DNA of 64,000 nucleotides from Actinomycetes bacterium (lineage in GTDB: Bacteria > Actinomycetota > Acidimicrobiia > Acidimicrobiales > Acidimicrobiaceae). The notes below the pieces were generated by a model. That model did no database searches and was not told the origin of the DNA. It worked only from the letters and a program-made list of their open reading frames with translations. A program made the position numbers and the translations under genes. Below, piece by piece: positions 16,583 to 25,280 of the stretch; the first letter of the stretch is position 1; every line of letters starts with the position of its first letter. The stretch covers positions 16,182-80,181 of the forward strand of contig JAKCDL010000009.1 in the NCBI GenBank assembly GCA_021841935.1, read 5' to 3'.

Positions 16583-18193
16583 TTACTTGCGAAGGTCGAC
16601 TTGCTCTTCTTCGCGATAGTAATCTCTCCAAATGAACCTGTATACCTTCACCAATCTTGGGATATCTCTCAAACCTGGTATGAATGGTAGGGCGATCATA
16701 ACTCCAGAGAGAAGTATCATCAACCCCCAGACTAGAACGTCTGCGTTACCAGAGGAAGAGAACGGAGAGATCTGGTACCAGAAGGTGTAGAGCCATAGCC
16801 ACGCCTGACCTGGATAGTTTCCAGTCTCATTCATCATTCCCCACTGACTGCCAGTAAGGTGCTGATTCTGTGCGAGACCCGCCATGTAACCACCATCTGC
16901 AAGGAAGAGAAGGGGCTTGGTGTAGTTCGTACCGTAGAAGTTACCACCCGCGACGAGATTCGAATCAAGGCCACCGGACTGCGCTAACTTCAACAAATCG
17001 CTCATCATGTAGGGCACTGGACCGTAGTTACCTGATGCAATTTGAATTTGGCCATTAGCATACGTCGCCTTATCCATGGCTTTGGTGTAGTTATCGAGCC
17101 ACTTCGACTGCGTAGCGCTATTCGCACTATTGTACGTCGCAAGATCGTTCGTCAAAGTTGAATCATTCGTAATTGTCGCGAGGGGCTTTAGAACGAAGTC
17201 CTGGGCTGGATCGACTGGAATGGTTACTCCAAAGATCGATGGCAGTGAGATCGGTCCAATCTTTTGACCTGAGCCTGGGACGTTGTTATATGGATATCCA
17301 TATCCTGCCGAAGCAGATGTACCAGCGAGTTCGCTCGATGCAGTGGTTACGAAGTCGATTGGAGCAGCCTTAGCCCAACTTTGCAGCGTTATCGGCTTTT
17401 CATCAGGTGAAGAAAAGACTATCGAAAATACCAAGGTCAGAAGGACAACCACAACCATCGCGATCGTACCCTCTTTGAGGATATCGTAACGGCGATACTT
17501 TCCAGTCCACGCCATATCATCTGCCGGGTAGGACTTAGCGTTCTTGGGTGGGAATGGATGAACGACTCCGCGCAGTCTCACCATCACAACGTGAATTGCA
17601 ACGATGATTAGCACGATCACAGGAAGTAGGACGATGTGCCACATCAACATTTGACCGAAGTTCAAGACATTGAATATCGCACCTACGCCAGCTGCATTCA
17701 ATCCGTCCTTACCCTGAGTGGAGATCCACTGCGAGTCAAAGTTCTGCTGCGAAACATATCCTGTGAAGGCAGTCCCAACTGATGCTAGGAATGCGAACAT
17801 TCCCGTCATCCACGTGAGAGCCCTCTTTCCTCGCCAAGAGGCCATGAAGAACTTACCCCAAAGGTGAATAATCATAAAGAAGAAGAAGAGTTCGACCGAC
17901 CAGAGGTGCAACGAGTTGACGAAGTGTCCGACTGATGACTCGTGCCACCAAGAAGGTCCTTCAATTGCAAGAATTGCACCGGATCCAGCCACTACAGCAA
18001 GGGCGGAGACGGTCAAAATACCAAATACGTAGATCCACGATGAAACATACGATGGCTGTCGATCTGGGAGCAACTTCTCTGGTGGAAGCTTGCCATAAAA
18101 CTTCCTGCGGAGCTTATTAGTCCACATATCCTGGTCTTCAGGAAGGCCAGCTACCATCTTTTCACGATCTTGATCATTCAACGTGGTACTCAT
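16583..18193 (-). CDS. cytochrome b/b6-type membrane protein with large extracytoplasmic insert
   Basis: A 536-residue protein. Residues ~50-270 are a cytochrome b N-terminal domain with heme-ligand pairs His96/His110 and His186/His201; the 15-residue spacing of the second pair is like cytochrome b6. After a fifth helix (~240-260), residues ~270-455 form a hydrophilic, Ser/Thr/Asn-rich, probably extracytoplasmic domain that I do not recognise, followed by a tryptophan-rich segment and one or two final helices (~475-510). No clear PEWY quinol-site motif is seen, and no Rieske or cytochrome c gene is adjacent. It probably carries electrons between quinone and an outer partner. It overlaps the upstream 62-residue membrane protein gene by four bases. 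Confidence 0.85.
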   Translation of the reverse strand: MSTTLNDQDREKMVAGLPEDQDMWTNKLRRKFYGKLPPEKLLPDRQPSYVSSWIYVFGILTVSALAVVAGSGAILAIEGPSWWHESSVGHFVNSLHLWSVELFFFFMIIHLWGKFFMASWRGKRALTWMTGMFAFLASVGTAFTGYVSQQNFDSQWISTQGKDGLNAAGVGAIFNVLNFGQMLMWHIVLLPVIVLIIVAIHVVMVRLRGVVHPFPPKNAKSYPADDMAWTGKYRRYDILKEGTIAMVVVVLLTLVFSIVFSSPDEKPITLQSWAKAAPIDFVTTASSELAGTSASAGYGYPYNNVPGSGQKIGPISLPSIFGVTIPVDPAQDFVLKPLATITNDSTLTNDLATYNSANSATQSKWLDNYTKAMDKATYANGQIQIASGNYGPVPYMMSDLLKLAQSGGLDSNLVAGGNFYGTNYTKPLLFLADGGYMAGLAQNQHLTGSQWGMMNETGNYPGQAWLWLYTFWYQISPFSSSGNADVLVWGLMILLSGVMIALPFIPGLRDIPRLVKVYRFIWRDYYREEEQVDLRK

Positions 18194-18378
18194 GATTCAT
18201 GCTTCTTTCCAGGAAAGGGAATGAATATAGCCGCGACAAAAACCGTGATCATCAATAGGATCACGATAGCGTTAGCAACGGATATGGAGATTACCCCGAA
18301 GTTGATATAATGGCCAGGCGAATCAAGGTTCACCAAGCTGGCAAGGATCGGAATTATTGCGCTCAGTGCCAGTCTCAT
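18190..18378 (-). CDS. small membrane protein coupled to cytochrome b
   Basis: A 62-residue protein with two hydrophobic stretches (about residues 3-20 and 28-54) and a short basic C-terminus (PGKKHES). It resembles a single- or two-helix accessory subunit. Its TGA overlaps the ATG of the cytochrome b gene, so the two are translated together, and a GAGGGTGGTG ribosome-binding site precedes its own ATG. I do not recognise the family; a role in assembling or stabilising the cytochrome is inferred from coupling. Confidence 0.75.
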   Translation of the reverse strand: MRLALSAIIPILASLVNLDSPGHYINFGVISISVANAIVILLMITVFVAAIFIPFPGKKHES

Positions 18379-18514
18379 TTCACCACCCTCTTACTTGCTC
18401 AAAGTCTCTAATACTTAGACTATCTATATTCTCACAGAATGTTTTAAGAAAACATCGGGGAATAAGTCCCTAAAAAGGCTGCGGCAAGTCCCAACTAGCG
18501 ACAGGCGCTCATCC

Positions 18515-18928
18515 TCAACGCCTCCTTGGAACCACTAGTACAGGGTGGCCCAAATGCTCGATCAACTGATGAGAGGTCGAACCAAGCAGTGAGTCATCGA
18601 TCGCATGACCCCGTGATCCAACTACTACAAGGTCAATATTTTCATCTTCGACTACGAGAATCACTCCTTCAACCGGTGAAGAGTCCATCGTTCGAAGTGA
18701 GATCGAAAGATCGTCCGTTGATAGTCCAAGGCCTTGGGCAACTTGCGAGACAGCATCACCAATTGCATCAACGGTATTATTTGAATCTCCAGTAGCTACT
18801 TCAAGGAGGCCGACGAAATGTATTACAACAAGAGGCACTCCCAAACGACTTGCAAGTTCGATTGCCACACCAAGAGCCTCGCGCGCTTCGTCACTGTGAT
18901 CATAGGCAACTGCCATTGAGCGAATCAT
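18515..18928 (-). CDS. universal stress protein (UspA family)
   Basis: A 137-residue single-domain Usp. The N-terminal strand MAVAYDHSDEAREAL and the C-terminal ATP-binding motif GSRGHAIDDSLLGSTS are intact, so nucleotide binding is expected. I chose ATG 18928, preceded by GAGGAG; the frame extends to 18985, but that part is not Usp-like. It diverges from the response-regulator gene with a 104-base shared promoter region, and lies upstream of the small-membrane-protein/cytochrome b pair on the same strand. Confidence 0.9.
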   Translation of the reverse strand: MIRSMAVAYDHSDEAREALGVAIELASRLGVPLVVIHFVGLLEVATGDSNNTVDAIGDAVSQVAQGLGLSTDDLSISLRTMDSSPVEGVILVVEDENIDLVVVGSRGHAIDDSLLGSTSHQLIEHLGHPVLVVPRRR

Positions 18929-19032
18929 TGTACTCCTCGTCTTCGAACTACACCCACCCCCGAAATAGTTGCACAAATATTGCACTCACAACAACTCAAA
19001 TTCACTTATTAGGGAGGCTATTGTTATAAGAC

Positions 19033-19689
19033 GTGACGATTCGTGTATTTCTAGTTGATGATCATGAGGTAGTTCGACGGGGTTTAGCGAGCCTCATCGA
19101 TCTTGAAGAGGACCTAGAAGTAGTTGGTGAAGCTGGCAACGTTAGCGACGCACTCAATAGAATTCCCGCCACAAGACCCGATGTCGCGATTCTTGATGTG
19201 CGACTACCCGACGGTGACGGCATAGAGCTTTGTCGCGACATCAGGGCTCAAAGTTCATCGATTGGCTGCTTGATGCTTACATCGTACGACGACGACGAGG
19301 CGCTATTCTCCGCCATCCTCGCCGGAGCCTCCGGTTATCTGCTAAAACAAATAAGGTCAAGCGATCTGATTGAGGGTATTAGGCGAGTTGCAAGGGGCGA
19401 ATCTCTTCTCGACCCAGCCGTCACGTCCAAGGTCCTTGCGCGTCTTCGATCCCCCGAGCCCGAAGACGAACTAATTTCCCGCCTTTCAAACCAAGAACGC
19501 AAGATTCTCAACTACATATCAGATGGTTTGACGAATCGCCAGATCGCAAGCGAGATGTTCCTGGCCGAAAAGACGGTAAAGAACTACGTATCGAACTTGC
19601 TCTCGAAGCTCGAAATGGGGCACAGGAGCGAGGCCGCTGCCTATGCGGCTCGCCTATCTGAGCGTAAAAGGATGCGAGACAGGGACTGA
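19033..19689 (+). CDS. NarL/DevR-type response regulator
   Basis: A 218-residue two-domain protein. The receiver domain (1-~120) has the acidic pair in FLVDDHEVVRRG, phospho-acceptor Asp in AILDVRLPDGDG, and the conserved Thr and Lys (LMLTSYDDD, LLKQIRSS). The LuxR-type helix-turn-helix is at ~150-205 (LSNQERKILNYISDGLTNRQIA). It closely resembles DevR/DosR-type regulators of hypoxia and dormancy. The start is GTG 19033, with GGAGG about 15 bases upstream, which is a long spacing. No histidine kinase is adjacent. Divergence from a universal stress gene suggests that gene as a target, as in the DosR regulon; this is inferred. Confidence 0.9.
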   Translation: MTIRVFLVDDHEVVRRGLASLIDLEEDLEVVGEAGNVSDALNRIPATRPDVAILDVRLPDGDGIELCRDIRAQSSSIGCLMLTSYDDDEALFSAILAGASGYLLKQIRSSDLIEGIRRVARGESLLDPAVTSKVLARLRSPEPEDELISRLSNQERKILNYISDGLTNRQIASEMFLAEKTVKNYVSNLLSKLEMGHRSEAAAYAARLSERKRMRDRD

Positions 19690-20120
19690 TCAGGGCCCTC
19701 AAAGTCAAAGGATCAATCAGTAGCGGCGTTTCGACGCACCGAATGTCGATGAACAAAGGGCTCCCCAAAACACATCGCCGATCAAGCGTCCAACTTGCCA
19801 TCAAAACTTGCTATCAAAATGGACTAAATAGAGGAAACCTCTGCGGCCACTCGCCTCCAACGCCGCCTCCGCTAACTACACTGTGGTGATTAGCCGTCCG
19901 CCAAAGGCGATCTATAGTCAGACAATTATCCTTGCCTTCGAGGCTTGATAAAAAATTAAGCAATAGCACACTTAATCAAGCAAGTGGTGTCGCTCAGCTT
20001 ATTTATTTGAATAAATAAGCATTTTCTCTAGCATCGCGGCGTCTGCTGGTGTAGATTTCAACACGTGAGGTTAGCCAAAGAGATCGTCGCGATCGAACGT
20101 CCTACCCGCAAGGAGAGTAG
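19690..20120. other. 431-base intergenic region
   Basis: No coding frame with a recognisable product is seen here. The region holds the AT-rich palindrome at 19997-20020 and, further left, a looser TTAAG...CTTAA inverted pair near 19955-19978. The ybjQ-like gene's ribosome-binding site AAGGAGAG is at the right end. Confidence 0.5.
19997..20020. promoter_or_regulatory. 24-bp palindrome upstream of ybjQ-like gene
   Basis: Arms GCTTATTTATT and AATAAATAAGC are perfect 11-bp inverted repeats around TG. The compact symmetric form and position about 100 bases before the YbjQ-family ATG favour a repressor operator over a terminator, since a two-base spacer cannot form a good loop. Confidence 0.45.
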
Positions 20121-20441
20121 ATGCTCATTACAACCGCAAATGATCTACCTGGTTACCAGATAGATGAAGTCATTGGAGAAGTATTTGGGCTAACTGTTCG
20201 AATTCGAAACATTGGATCACAACTTGGTGCAGGGTTGAAGTCGATCGTTGGCGGCGAACTAAAAGGTCTAACTAAAAATTTAATAGAAAGTAGAAACGAG
20301 GCGATGGCCAGAATGATTGAAGAAGCCATCGCTAAGGGCGGCAATGCAGTAGTGGCGTTTCGATTCGACACAAGCGAAATGGCACAACTAGGAACCGAGA
20401 TTTGCGCATATGGAACTGCGGTAAGGGTAAGCAAGCTTTGA
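20121..20441 (+). CDS. YbjQ/UPF0145 family protein
   Basis: A 106-residue protein with the family pattern MLITTANDLPGYQIDEVIGEVFG, VRIRNIGSQLGAGLKSIVGGEL and the helix ESRNEAMARMIEEA, ending in a strand with NAVVAFRFDTSE. Members form a ring-like pentamer and have been suggested to bind metals, but their function is not established. The length is normal for the family. The ribosome-binding site AAGGAGAG lies just before ATG 20121. It is followed after 132 bases by a universal stress gene on the same strand. Confidence 0.9.
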   Translation: MLITTANDLPGYQIDEVIGEVFGLTVRIRNIGSQLGAGLKSIVGGELKGLTKNLIESRNEAMARMIEEAIAKGGNAVVAFRFDTSEMAQLGTEICAYGTAVRVSKL

Positions 20442-20573
20442 ATGTGTAAATTCAATAGATACCAAAGTCAACTTAGGACTAATTGCCTTTTGCTTTGGGA
20501 TTTTTGCTACTAGTTGTGGCCAAGCTATTCGCCGCACAATGATACTTAGTTGAGAAGATAGGGAGATGGTCAA

Positions 20574-21023
20574 ATGACCTCCGCAGAAAGAGCAAACAGA
20601 GTTATTGTAGGAGTCGATGGATCAGAGGCTGCTAGCGCCGCTCTAGCTTTTGCAGCAGAGGAGGCAAAGCTACGTGGTGCCGAGCTTAGGATACTCCACG
20701 TTTGGGGAATTCCAAAGGCGGCTTACTCCGGTTACGTTAGCCAATTAGATGACTATGAAAGAGATGCGCAAGTACTTCTAGAAGGTGTCGTCAAAGAGGC
20801 AAAAGAGAGCTACCCCGAGCTCAACATAGATTCGAAGCTAGGAGAGGGATCTCCCGCGAACTTCATTATCGAAGAATCCAAGGATGCAAAGTTAGTCGTA
20901 GTCGGATCACGCGGCCACGGCGGATTCACTGGACTGCTTCTCGGATCGGTTTCGCAGCAGCTAGTTCATCACGCATCGACACCCGTCGTTATTGTTCACC
21001 CTGAAAGACATAAAGACAAGTAA
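20574..21023 (+). CDS. universal stress protein (UspA family)
   Basis: A 149-residue Usp domain with N-terminal VIVGVDGSEAASAAL and the ATP-binding signature GSRGHGGFTGLLLGSVS, both complete. It is cytoplasmic and probably ATP-binding. It differs clearly from the Usp at 18515, so it is not a recent duplicate. It is followed by a very good terminator, so it ends its transcript, and a gap with a promoter-like leader separates it from ybjQ. Confidence 0.92.
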   Translation: MTSAERANRVIVGVDGSEAASAALAFAAEEAKLRGAELRILHVWGIPKAAYSGYVSQLDDYERDAQVLLEGVVKEAKESYPELNIDSKLGEGSPANFIIEESKDAKLVVVGSRGHGGFTGLLLGSVSQQLVHHASTPVVIVHPERHKDK

Positions 21024-21052
21024 TATTTCCAACCCCAACCCCCAAACCCGGT

Positions 21053-21090
21053 AAAGAAGCGCTCGCTCCCCACGAGCGCTTCTTTATTTT
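21053..21090 (+). terminator. intrinsic terminator after universal stress gene
   Basis: Perfect 12-bp arms AAGAAGCGCTCG and CGAGCGCTTCTT with a 7-base loop are followed by TATTTT. This is the clearest terminator in the window. The rest of the 301-base gap to 21324 is AT-rich leader for the protease gene. Confidence 0.9.
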
Positions 21091-21324
21091 AAGTCCCAAC
21101 CCTTGCTCAAATTAGAGCCTTGAAGCCTCCTTTGGATTCGAACCGCGCGATTATTTTGTGGTATTTTCACACGGTTTCGTGAATATTCCCACTATTTGTG
21201 ATAAGGATATCCCAGGTAGAGTATAAAGTCACCATAATTTCACTAAATGTACCTGTTTTTCTAAAGATCATCACTTTATGTGTCGTTTTTAATAGCAAGA
21301 AGTTGTTTTAGGGAAAGGATTCCG

Positions 21325-23004
21325 ATGACGACACGCGACCAAAGCAAGTGGGCTCTAGTGAGCGGAAAAGGGTCGATAGTCCGAAGAGGAACTGGGGTTG
21401 CACTGTCTACTGCACTCGTTCTAATGGCCTTCAGTGCTATTCCCGCCAGCACTAATTCGTTGAATACTGGCGCTCTCCATACTGTGAGAGAAGCGATGGA
21501 TTCGGTCTCAGCGCCGGCATCGCCTGCGTTGCTTACAAGTCCGATTCCGAACCTTAATCGGCCGATAGTCGGTTCTGCCGCTACTCCTAGTGGCGGAGGC
21601 TACTGGCTGGTAGCATCTGACGGTGGTATTTTCAGCTACGGCGGCGCATCGTTCTATGGTTCCACGGGTTCCATGACCCTCAACAAGCCAATCGTAGGAA
21701 TGGCAGCAACGCCCGACGGTAAGGGCTATTGGCTGGTAGCATCTGACGGTGGAATCTTCTCATTCGGAGATGCCCAGTTCTATGGATCTACTGGCGGGAT
21801 GCATCTCAACAAGCCAATCGTTGGAATGGCAGCAACGCCCGACGGTAAGGGCTACTGGCTGGTGGCATCTGACGGTGGAATCTTCTCATTCGGAGATGCC
21901 CAGTTCTATGGATCTACCGGAGCCATGACTCTCAACAAGCCAATCGTAGCAATGGCGGCTACGGCCACCGGAAACGGCTATTGGTTGGTGGCATCTGACG
22001 GTGGAATCTTCTCATTCGGAGATGCCAAGTTCTATGGATCTACTGGCGGTTCCCAGCTAACCAACCCTATTGTAGGGATAACCAGAACGGCAACTGGAAA
22101 CGGCTATTGGTTGGTGGCATCTGACGGCGGAATCTTCTCATTCGGAGATGCCAAGTTCTATGGATCTACTGGCGGACAGGGAATCTACAACGTTGTTGGA
22201 ATCGATTCAGTAAATGGAGGTTACGACACCTTTGGATCTGACGGTGCGACCTATCAATTCAACTCCTCGACCCCTTATTCAGGTCCATCAACTAGCTCTC
22301 CGGCGCCCACAAGCGCAGGATCATTAGTGCCTCTTACTGGTGTAACTTGGAACACAATGGGCGCTCAAAATATGAGCACGATGAGCTTTAGCGGGAGTCC
22401 GTATTCACTCTCCGCAACCCCAAATGCTCCATATTCGTACTTGGAGTATCAAAACTCATCTTCACCGTATCCGGTACGATGGAACCCCTGCCAAACCATT
22501 CATTACGTCGTAAATACCGCGAATGCACCATCTTATGGACTCCAGCTAGTACAAGAGGTCTTCGCTGAACTCTCTCAAGCTACTGGAATGACATTCCAAT
22601 ACGATGGTCCAAGCTCTGAACTGCCAACGCAAAGTCGTGCGGCGTATAACGCTAATGGTCAACCCAACCCAATTCTCGTAGCATGGGAGGCCAACGGTCA
22701 AACCGACTACCTTCCTACCGGTAGCTACGTTGGAATGGGTGGATCTGTAACGATATACAACTCGACTTACCAGCAGTACCAGACGATAAGTGGGGAGGCG
22801 GCCATCTCCTCTTCATATCCTCTTTCCCAAGCACAAGAGGTGGACCTAGTGCTTCACGAACTCGGTCACGTGATTGGTCTTGGCCATAGCTCTAGCACAT
22901 CAGAGATAATGTACCCGTACGTTCAAGGCTCACTAAACACCTACCAAAGCGGAGATTTGACGGGGCTAGCGCAGCTCGGTAGGGCAGCTGGCTGCTTGAA
23001 TTAG
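21325..23004 (+). CDS. secreted repeat protein with C-terminal matrixin-like zinc protease domain
   Basis: A ~559-residue exported protein. After a basic N-terminus, one hydrophobic segment (~23-40) ending SAIPAS looks like a signal peptide. Residues ~80-300 hold five tandem 42-residue repeats of the type [21 protein letters not shown] Ser/Pro linker (~310-345) follows, then a protease-like domain (~380-555) with [11 protein letters not shown]: zinc ligands His511, His515 and His521, and catalytic Glu512, plus a downstream SEIMYP where matrixins have the Met-turn. It probably cleaves extracellular protein or surface polymer, with the repeats forming a blade-like or binding module. ATG 21325 is chosen for its GGGAAAGG site; GTG 21280 is a longer frame. 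A CAP-domain protein at the right end of the window carries the same repeats. Confidence 0.88.
   Translation: MTTRDQSKWALVSGKGSIVRRGTGVALSTALVLMAFSAIPASTNSLNTGALHTVREAMDSVSAPASPALLTSPIPNLNRPIVGSAATPSGGGYWLVASDGGIFSYGGASFYGSTGSMTLNKPIVGMAATPDGKGYWLVASDGGIFSFGDAQFYGSTGGMHLNKPIVGMAATPDGKGYWLVASDGGIFSFGDAQFYGSTGAMTLNKPIVAMAATATGNGYWLVASDGGIFSFGDAKFYGSTGGSQLTNPIVGITRTATGNGYWLVASDGGIFSFGDAKFYGSTGGQGIYNVVGIDSVNGGYDTFGSDGATYQFNSSTPYSGPSTSSPAPTSAGSLVPLTGVTWNTMGAQNMSTMSFSGSPYSLSATPNAPYSYLEYQNSSSPYPVRWNPCQTIHYVVNTANAPSYGLQLVQEVFAELSQATGMTFQYDGPSSELPTQSRAAYNANGQPNPILVAWEANGQTDYLPTGSYVGMGGSVTIYNSTYQQYQTISGEAAISSSYPLSQAQEVDLVLHELGHVIGLGHSSSTSEIMYPYVQGSLNTYQSGDLTGLAQLGRAAGCLN
21601..22230 (+). repeat. five tandem 126-bp repeats (42 residues each)
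   Basis: Copies begin with the codon for the Tyr of YWLVASDGG at 21601, 21727, 21853, 21979 and 22105, exactly 126 bases apart. Copies 2-3 and 4-5 are most alike, which suggests duplication within the gene. The last copy diverges after about 95 bases. Confidence 0.92.
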
Positions 23005-23067
23005 AAAGACCTAGAGAACGTCGATTAGAAAGGAGAAAAATTACCACCCTAGCTAAGGTTATAGATC

Positions 23068-23814
23068 ATGGATTTAGAACTAAAAGGAAGGCGAGCTTTA
23101 GTGACAGGCGGCAGTAGCGGACTTGGATTCGCAACTGCCGCCGCACTCATTCAAGAGGGAGTTGAAGTCGCTTTAGTTTCGAGAAGTATTGAAAAGTTAC
23201 AGAAGGCAAAAGAGGCACTCGGGCCGGAGGCTCACATCTTCGAAGCCGACATCTCCACTGTCGAAGGAACAAAAGGGGTACTTGCAAGGGTTAGAGACGA
23301 ATTTGGCTCTGCCGATATCGTCGTGGCAAATAGCGGTGGACCAAATCCTGGGAGCGCCCTTTCAAAGTCGATCGATGAGTATCAAAGTGCCATCGAGGCA
23401 AACCTTCTTTCACAAATTGAGGTAGCCAGCTACTTCATCGACGACATGAAGTCGAACGGATTCGGACGCATCATCGCGATTACATCTCTATACGTAAAGG
23501 CTCCTGCTGTAAATATGGCCCTCTCCAATACAGCTCGTACAGGTTTGACTGGATATCTAAAGAGCCTTTCAATAGAGGTTGCACCTTATGGAGTAACAGT
23601 GAACTCCCTTCTACCTGGCCTCCACCTTACCGATAGGCTTATAAATCTCGCCGGCGGAGATCCATCCCATCGAAGCAAAGAGACGCCAATGGGAAAGCTC
23701 GGCGATCCCGAAAGCTTCGGTAAGATCGCCGCTTTTATCGCATCGAAGTGGAGTTGGTACATTACGGGTCAGGCAATTGCGATCGACGGCGGAACAACCA
23801 CAAACCTAATGTAA
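23068..23814 (+). CDS. short-chain dehydrogenase-like protein lacking the catalytic Tyr/Lys
   Basis: A 248-residue Rossmann-fold SDR with TGGSSGLGFATA at the N-terminus, VVANSGGPNPG where NNAG is usual, and the C-terminal ITGQAIAIDGG. The active-site stretch reads MALSNTARTGL, so the usual Tyr-x3-Lys is Leu-x3-Arg. This belongs to a known atypical SDR subgroup (the SGGP type), and classical dehydrogenase chemistry is doubtful. It is followed 50 bases later by the Dabb gene on the same strand. Confidence 0.82.
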   Translation: MDLELKGRRALVTGGSSGLGFATAAALIQEGVEVALVSRSIEKLQKAKEALGPEAHIFEADISTVEGTKGVLARVRDEFGSADIVVANSGGPNPGSALSKSIDEYQSAIEANLLSQIEVASYFIDDMKSNGFGRIIAITSLYVKAPAVNMALSNTARTGLTGYLKSLSIEVAPYGVTVNSLLPGLHLTDRLINLAGGDPSHRSKETPMGKLGDPESFGKIAAFIASKWSWYITGQAIAIDGGTTTNLM

Positions 23815-23863
23815 ATTTAGAATCACCTACAATCAACCATCAAAGCTAAATCAAGGAAAAAAA

Positions 23864-24160
23864 TTGATTCGACACATGGCACTTTTCAAATTTGCATCAG
23901 ACGATACCGAAAAGCTCGCAAAGGTCTTCGAGGAAGCGTTCACAGAGTTCTTCACCAACGGCTACACCGAACACAAAGGTTTCGAATTTGGACGGGATCT
24001 AGGAATTCGTGAAGGAAACTTCGACTTCGGCGTAACGGTGCTATTCGACGACCCAGAAGGCTACACCAAGTACAACTTATCCGAAGCTCATCAGGAGCTA
24101 CTAAAGGCGATCATCGTCCCAAACATATCGGACAGAGCCGCACTGCAATTTCGAATATAG
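23864..24160 (+). CDS. Dabb (stress-responsive alpha/beta barrel) domain protein
   Basis: A 98-residue ferredoxin-like fold protein with the family N-terminus MIRHMALFKF, a central GFEFGRDLG and the C-terminal HQELLKAIIVPNISDRA. Dabb proteins dimerise into a small barrel; some act as cyclases or monooxygenase-like enzymes, but most are uncharacterised. TTG 23864 is chosen because it restores the usual MIRH start and follows AAGGAAA. The partner may be the SDR just upstream. Confidence 0.85.
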   Translation: MIRHMALFKFASDDTEKLAKVFEEAFTEFFTNGYTEHKGFEFGRDLGIREGNFDFGVTVLFDDPEGYTKYNLSEAHQELLKAIIVPNISDRAALQFRI

Positions 24161-24206
24161 CCATTTAGCTTTCTCTCAAGGCACCAGCGACATAGTGAAA
24201 TTCAAT

Positions 24207-24257
24207 CCACAACTTGCCTTAGGCCACCCTCGTGTTTTGGGCAAAGGCAAGTTGTGG
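24207..24257. terminator. 14-bp inverted repeat between convergent genes
   Basis: CCACAACTTGCCTT and AAGGCAAGTTGTGG are perfect inverted copies 23 bases apart. It lies between the convergent Dabb gene and the membrane-protein gene and could terminate both. There is no T-tract, so a Rho-type or structural role is also possible. Confidence 0.55.
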
Positions 24258-24302
24258 TACCAATTTCCGCAAATAGGGCATTTTGTCAGGTCATCGAGGT
24301 AA

Positions 24303-25229
24303 CTACTTCTTAGAGAAGAGTATTCGCCCGAGTCGAATCGAATATACGACCAAAAGTAGATCGCCAATCAGAAGCTGCTTGGTGTAACGCCTTCCGAGGG
24401 CGAAGTGAAAGGCTATCGAAAGCACCACTGCGCCAGCAAAAAAGGCAACCATTAGGACGATAATGCCCACCAAAATAAAGTTATCGACCCGCCGTAGGCG
24501 AAATGGATCACGATGATGACCCTCGTAGTCACCTTGCTCCATCGAAAAATACTCGACACTTTTAGAGACTAAACCACGATTGGATACATAGTAAGCACGA
24601 GCCCAGAATGGAGCACCGACAAACGGGAAGAAGAATGCGAGAAGGGTGAAGACCAAATTGATCTTCTCACTCAAAGTTGAACTACGGTACCATCTATATT
24701 GAACTCCGGCTAACTCCAGGAGCTCCAAGAACCACTTCGGTACCTGGCGAATTGACTCCCAAACTTTTGCACCTTCATCTCTGCTTTCACGAAGTTGCGA
24801 AATTCCTTTACTCGCTTCATCTAGGCTAGGGTATATCCCTGAAACCACGAGGTAGTGCAGAGTGAGGCTATTTGAATCGATGTTCTCACGGGAGTCGATT
24901 GCGATTAGCGAAAACTCATAGAGTTTGGTGACGATAGCCGATACTAACGCAGCTGGTATTGCGCCATAGAAGGATGTCCCAGTAATTGCTCCATCGAGCA
25001 ATGACCTAACCCTTCCCCTTCGAATTACTTTATGAAGATCCTCTCTCCTAGTCTTCAATGCGCGTAAATGCGCGAGGGGAAGCAAGTAAAGAACTACGAT
25101 CTCTTCAAACCTCGTTGGAAAGCGAATTAGAAGTGACCAAACCGATATTCGCCGTGATGATTGCCGAGAAGTACTCAAGTGGCTCAAATTCTCTCTTTCG
25201 CCCTTTACCTTATCCACCAAAAGTATCAA
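24303..25229 (-). CDS. hypothetical multi-spanning membrane protein
   Basis: A 308-residue frame with hydrophobic segments at about residues 30-55, 88-108, 188-205, 250-275 and 285-302, separated by a charged loop (~115-180). I do not recognise a family. The start is uncertain: TTG 25229 opens the frame, and GTG 25217 and later TTGs are possible. It lies 51 bases after tyrA on the same strand and could be read through from the pheA-tyrA operon, but no functional link is evident. Confidence 0.6.
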   Translation of the reverse strand: MILLVDKVKGERENLSHLSTSRQSSRRISVWSLLIRFPTRFEEIVVLYLLPLAHLRALKTRREDLHKVIRRGRVRSLLDGAITGTSFYGAIPAALVSAIVTKLYEFSLIAIDSRENIDSNSLTLHYLVVSGIYPSLDEASKGISQLRESRDEGAKVWESIRQVPKWFLELLELAGVQYRWYRSSTLSEKINLVFTLLAFFFPFVGAPFWARAYYVSNRGLVSKSVEYFSMEQGDYEGHHRDPFRLRRVDNFILVGIIVLMVAFFAGAVVLSIAFHFALGRRYTKQLLIGDLLLVVYSIRLGRILFSKK

Positions 25230-25280
25230 CTATCGCCCAAAGGGGGTCAACTTTTGATCGTAATTAGCTTCGTCGTGGCC

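Noticed and set aside
21601..22230. Tandem repeats considered as CRISPR
   Set aside because: Repeats are 126 bp, contiguous and coding; there are no spacers.
24176..24367. 63-residue frame with CPICG that could be a zinc ribbon
   Set aside because: It is built largely from the 14-bp inverted repeat and overlaps the membrane-protein gene; only one CxxC is present.
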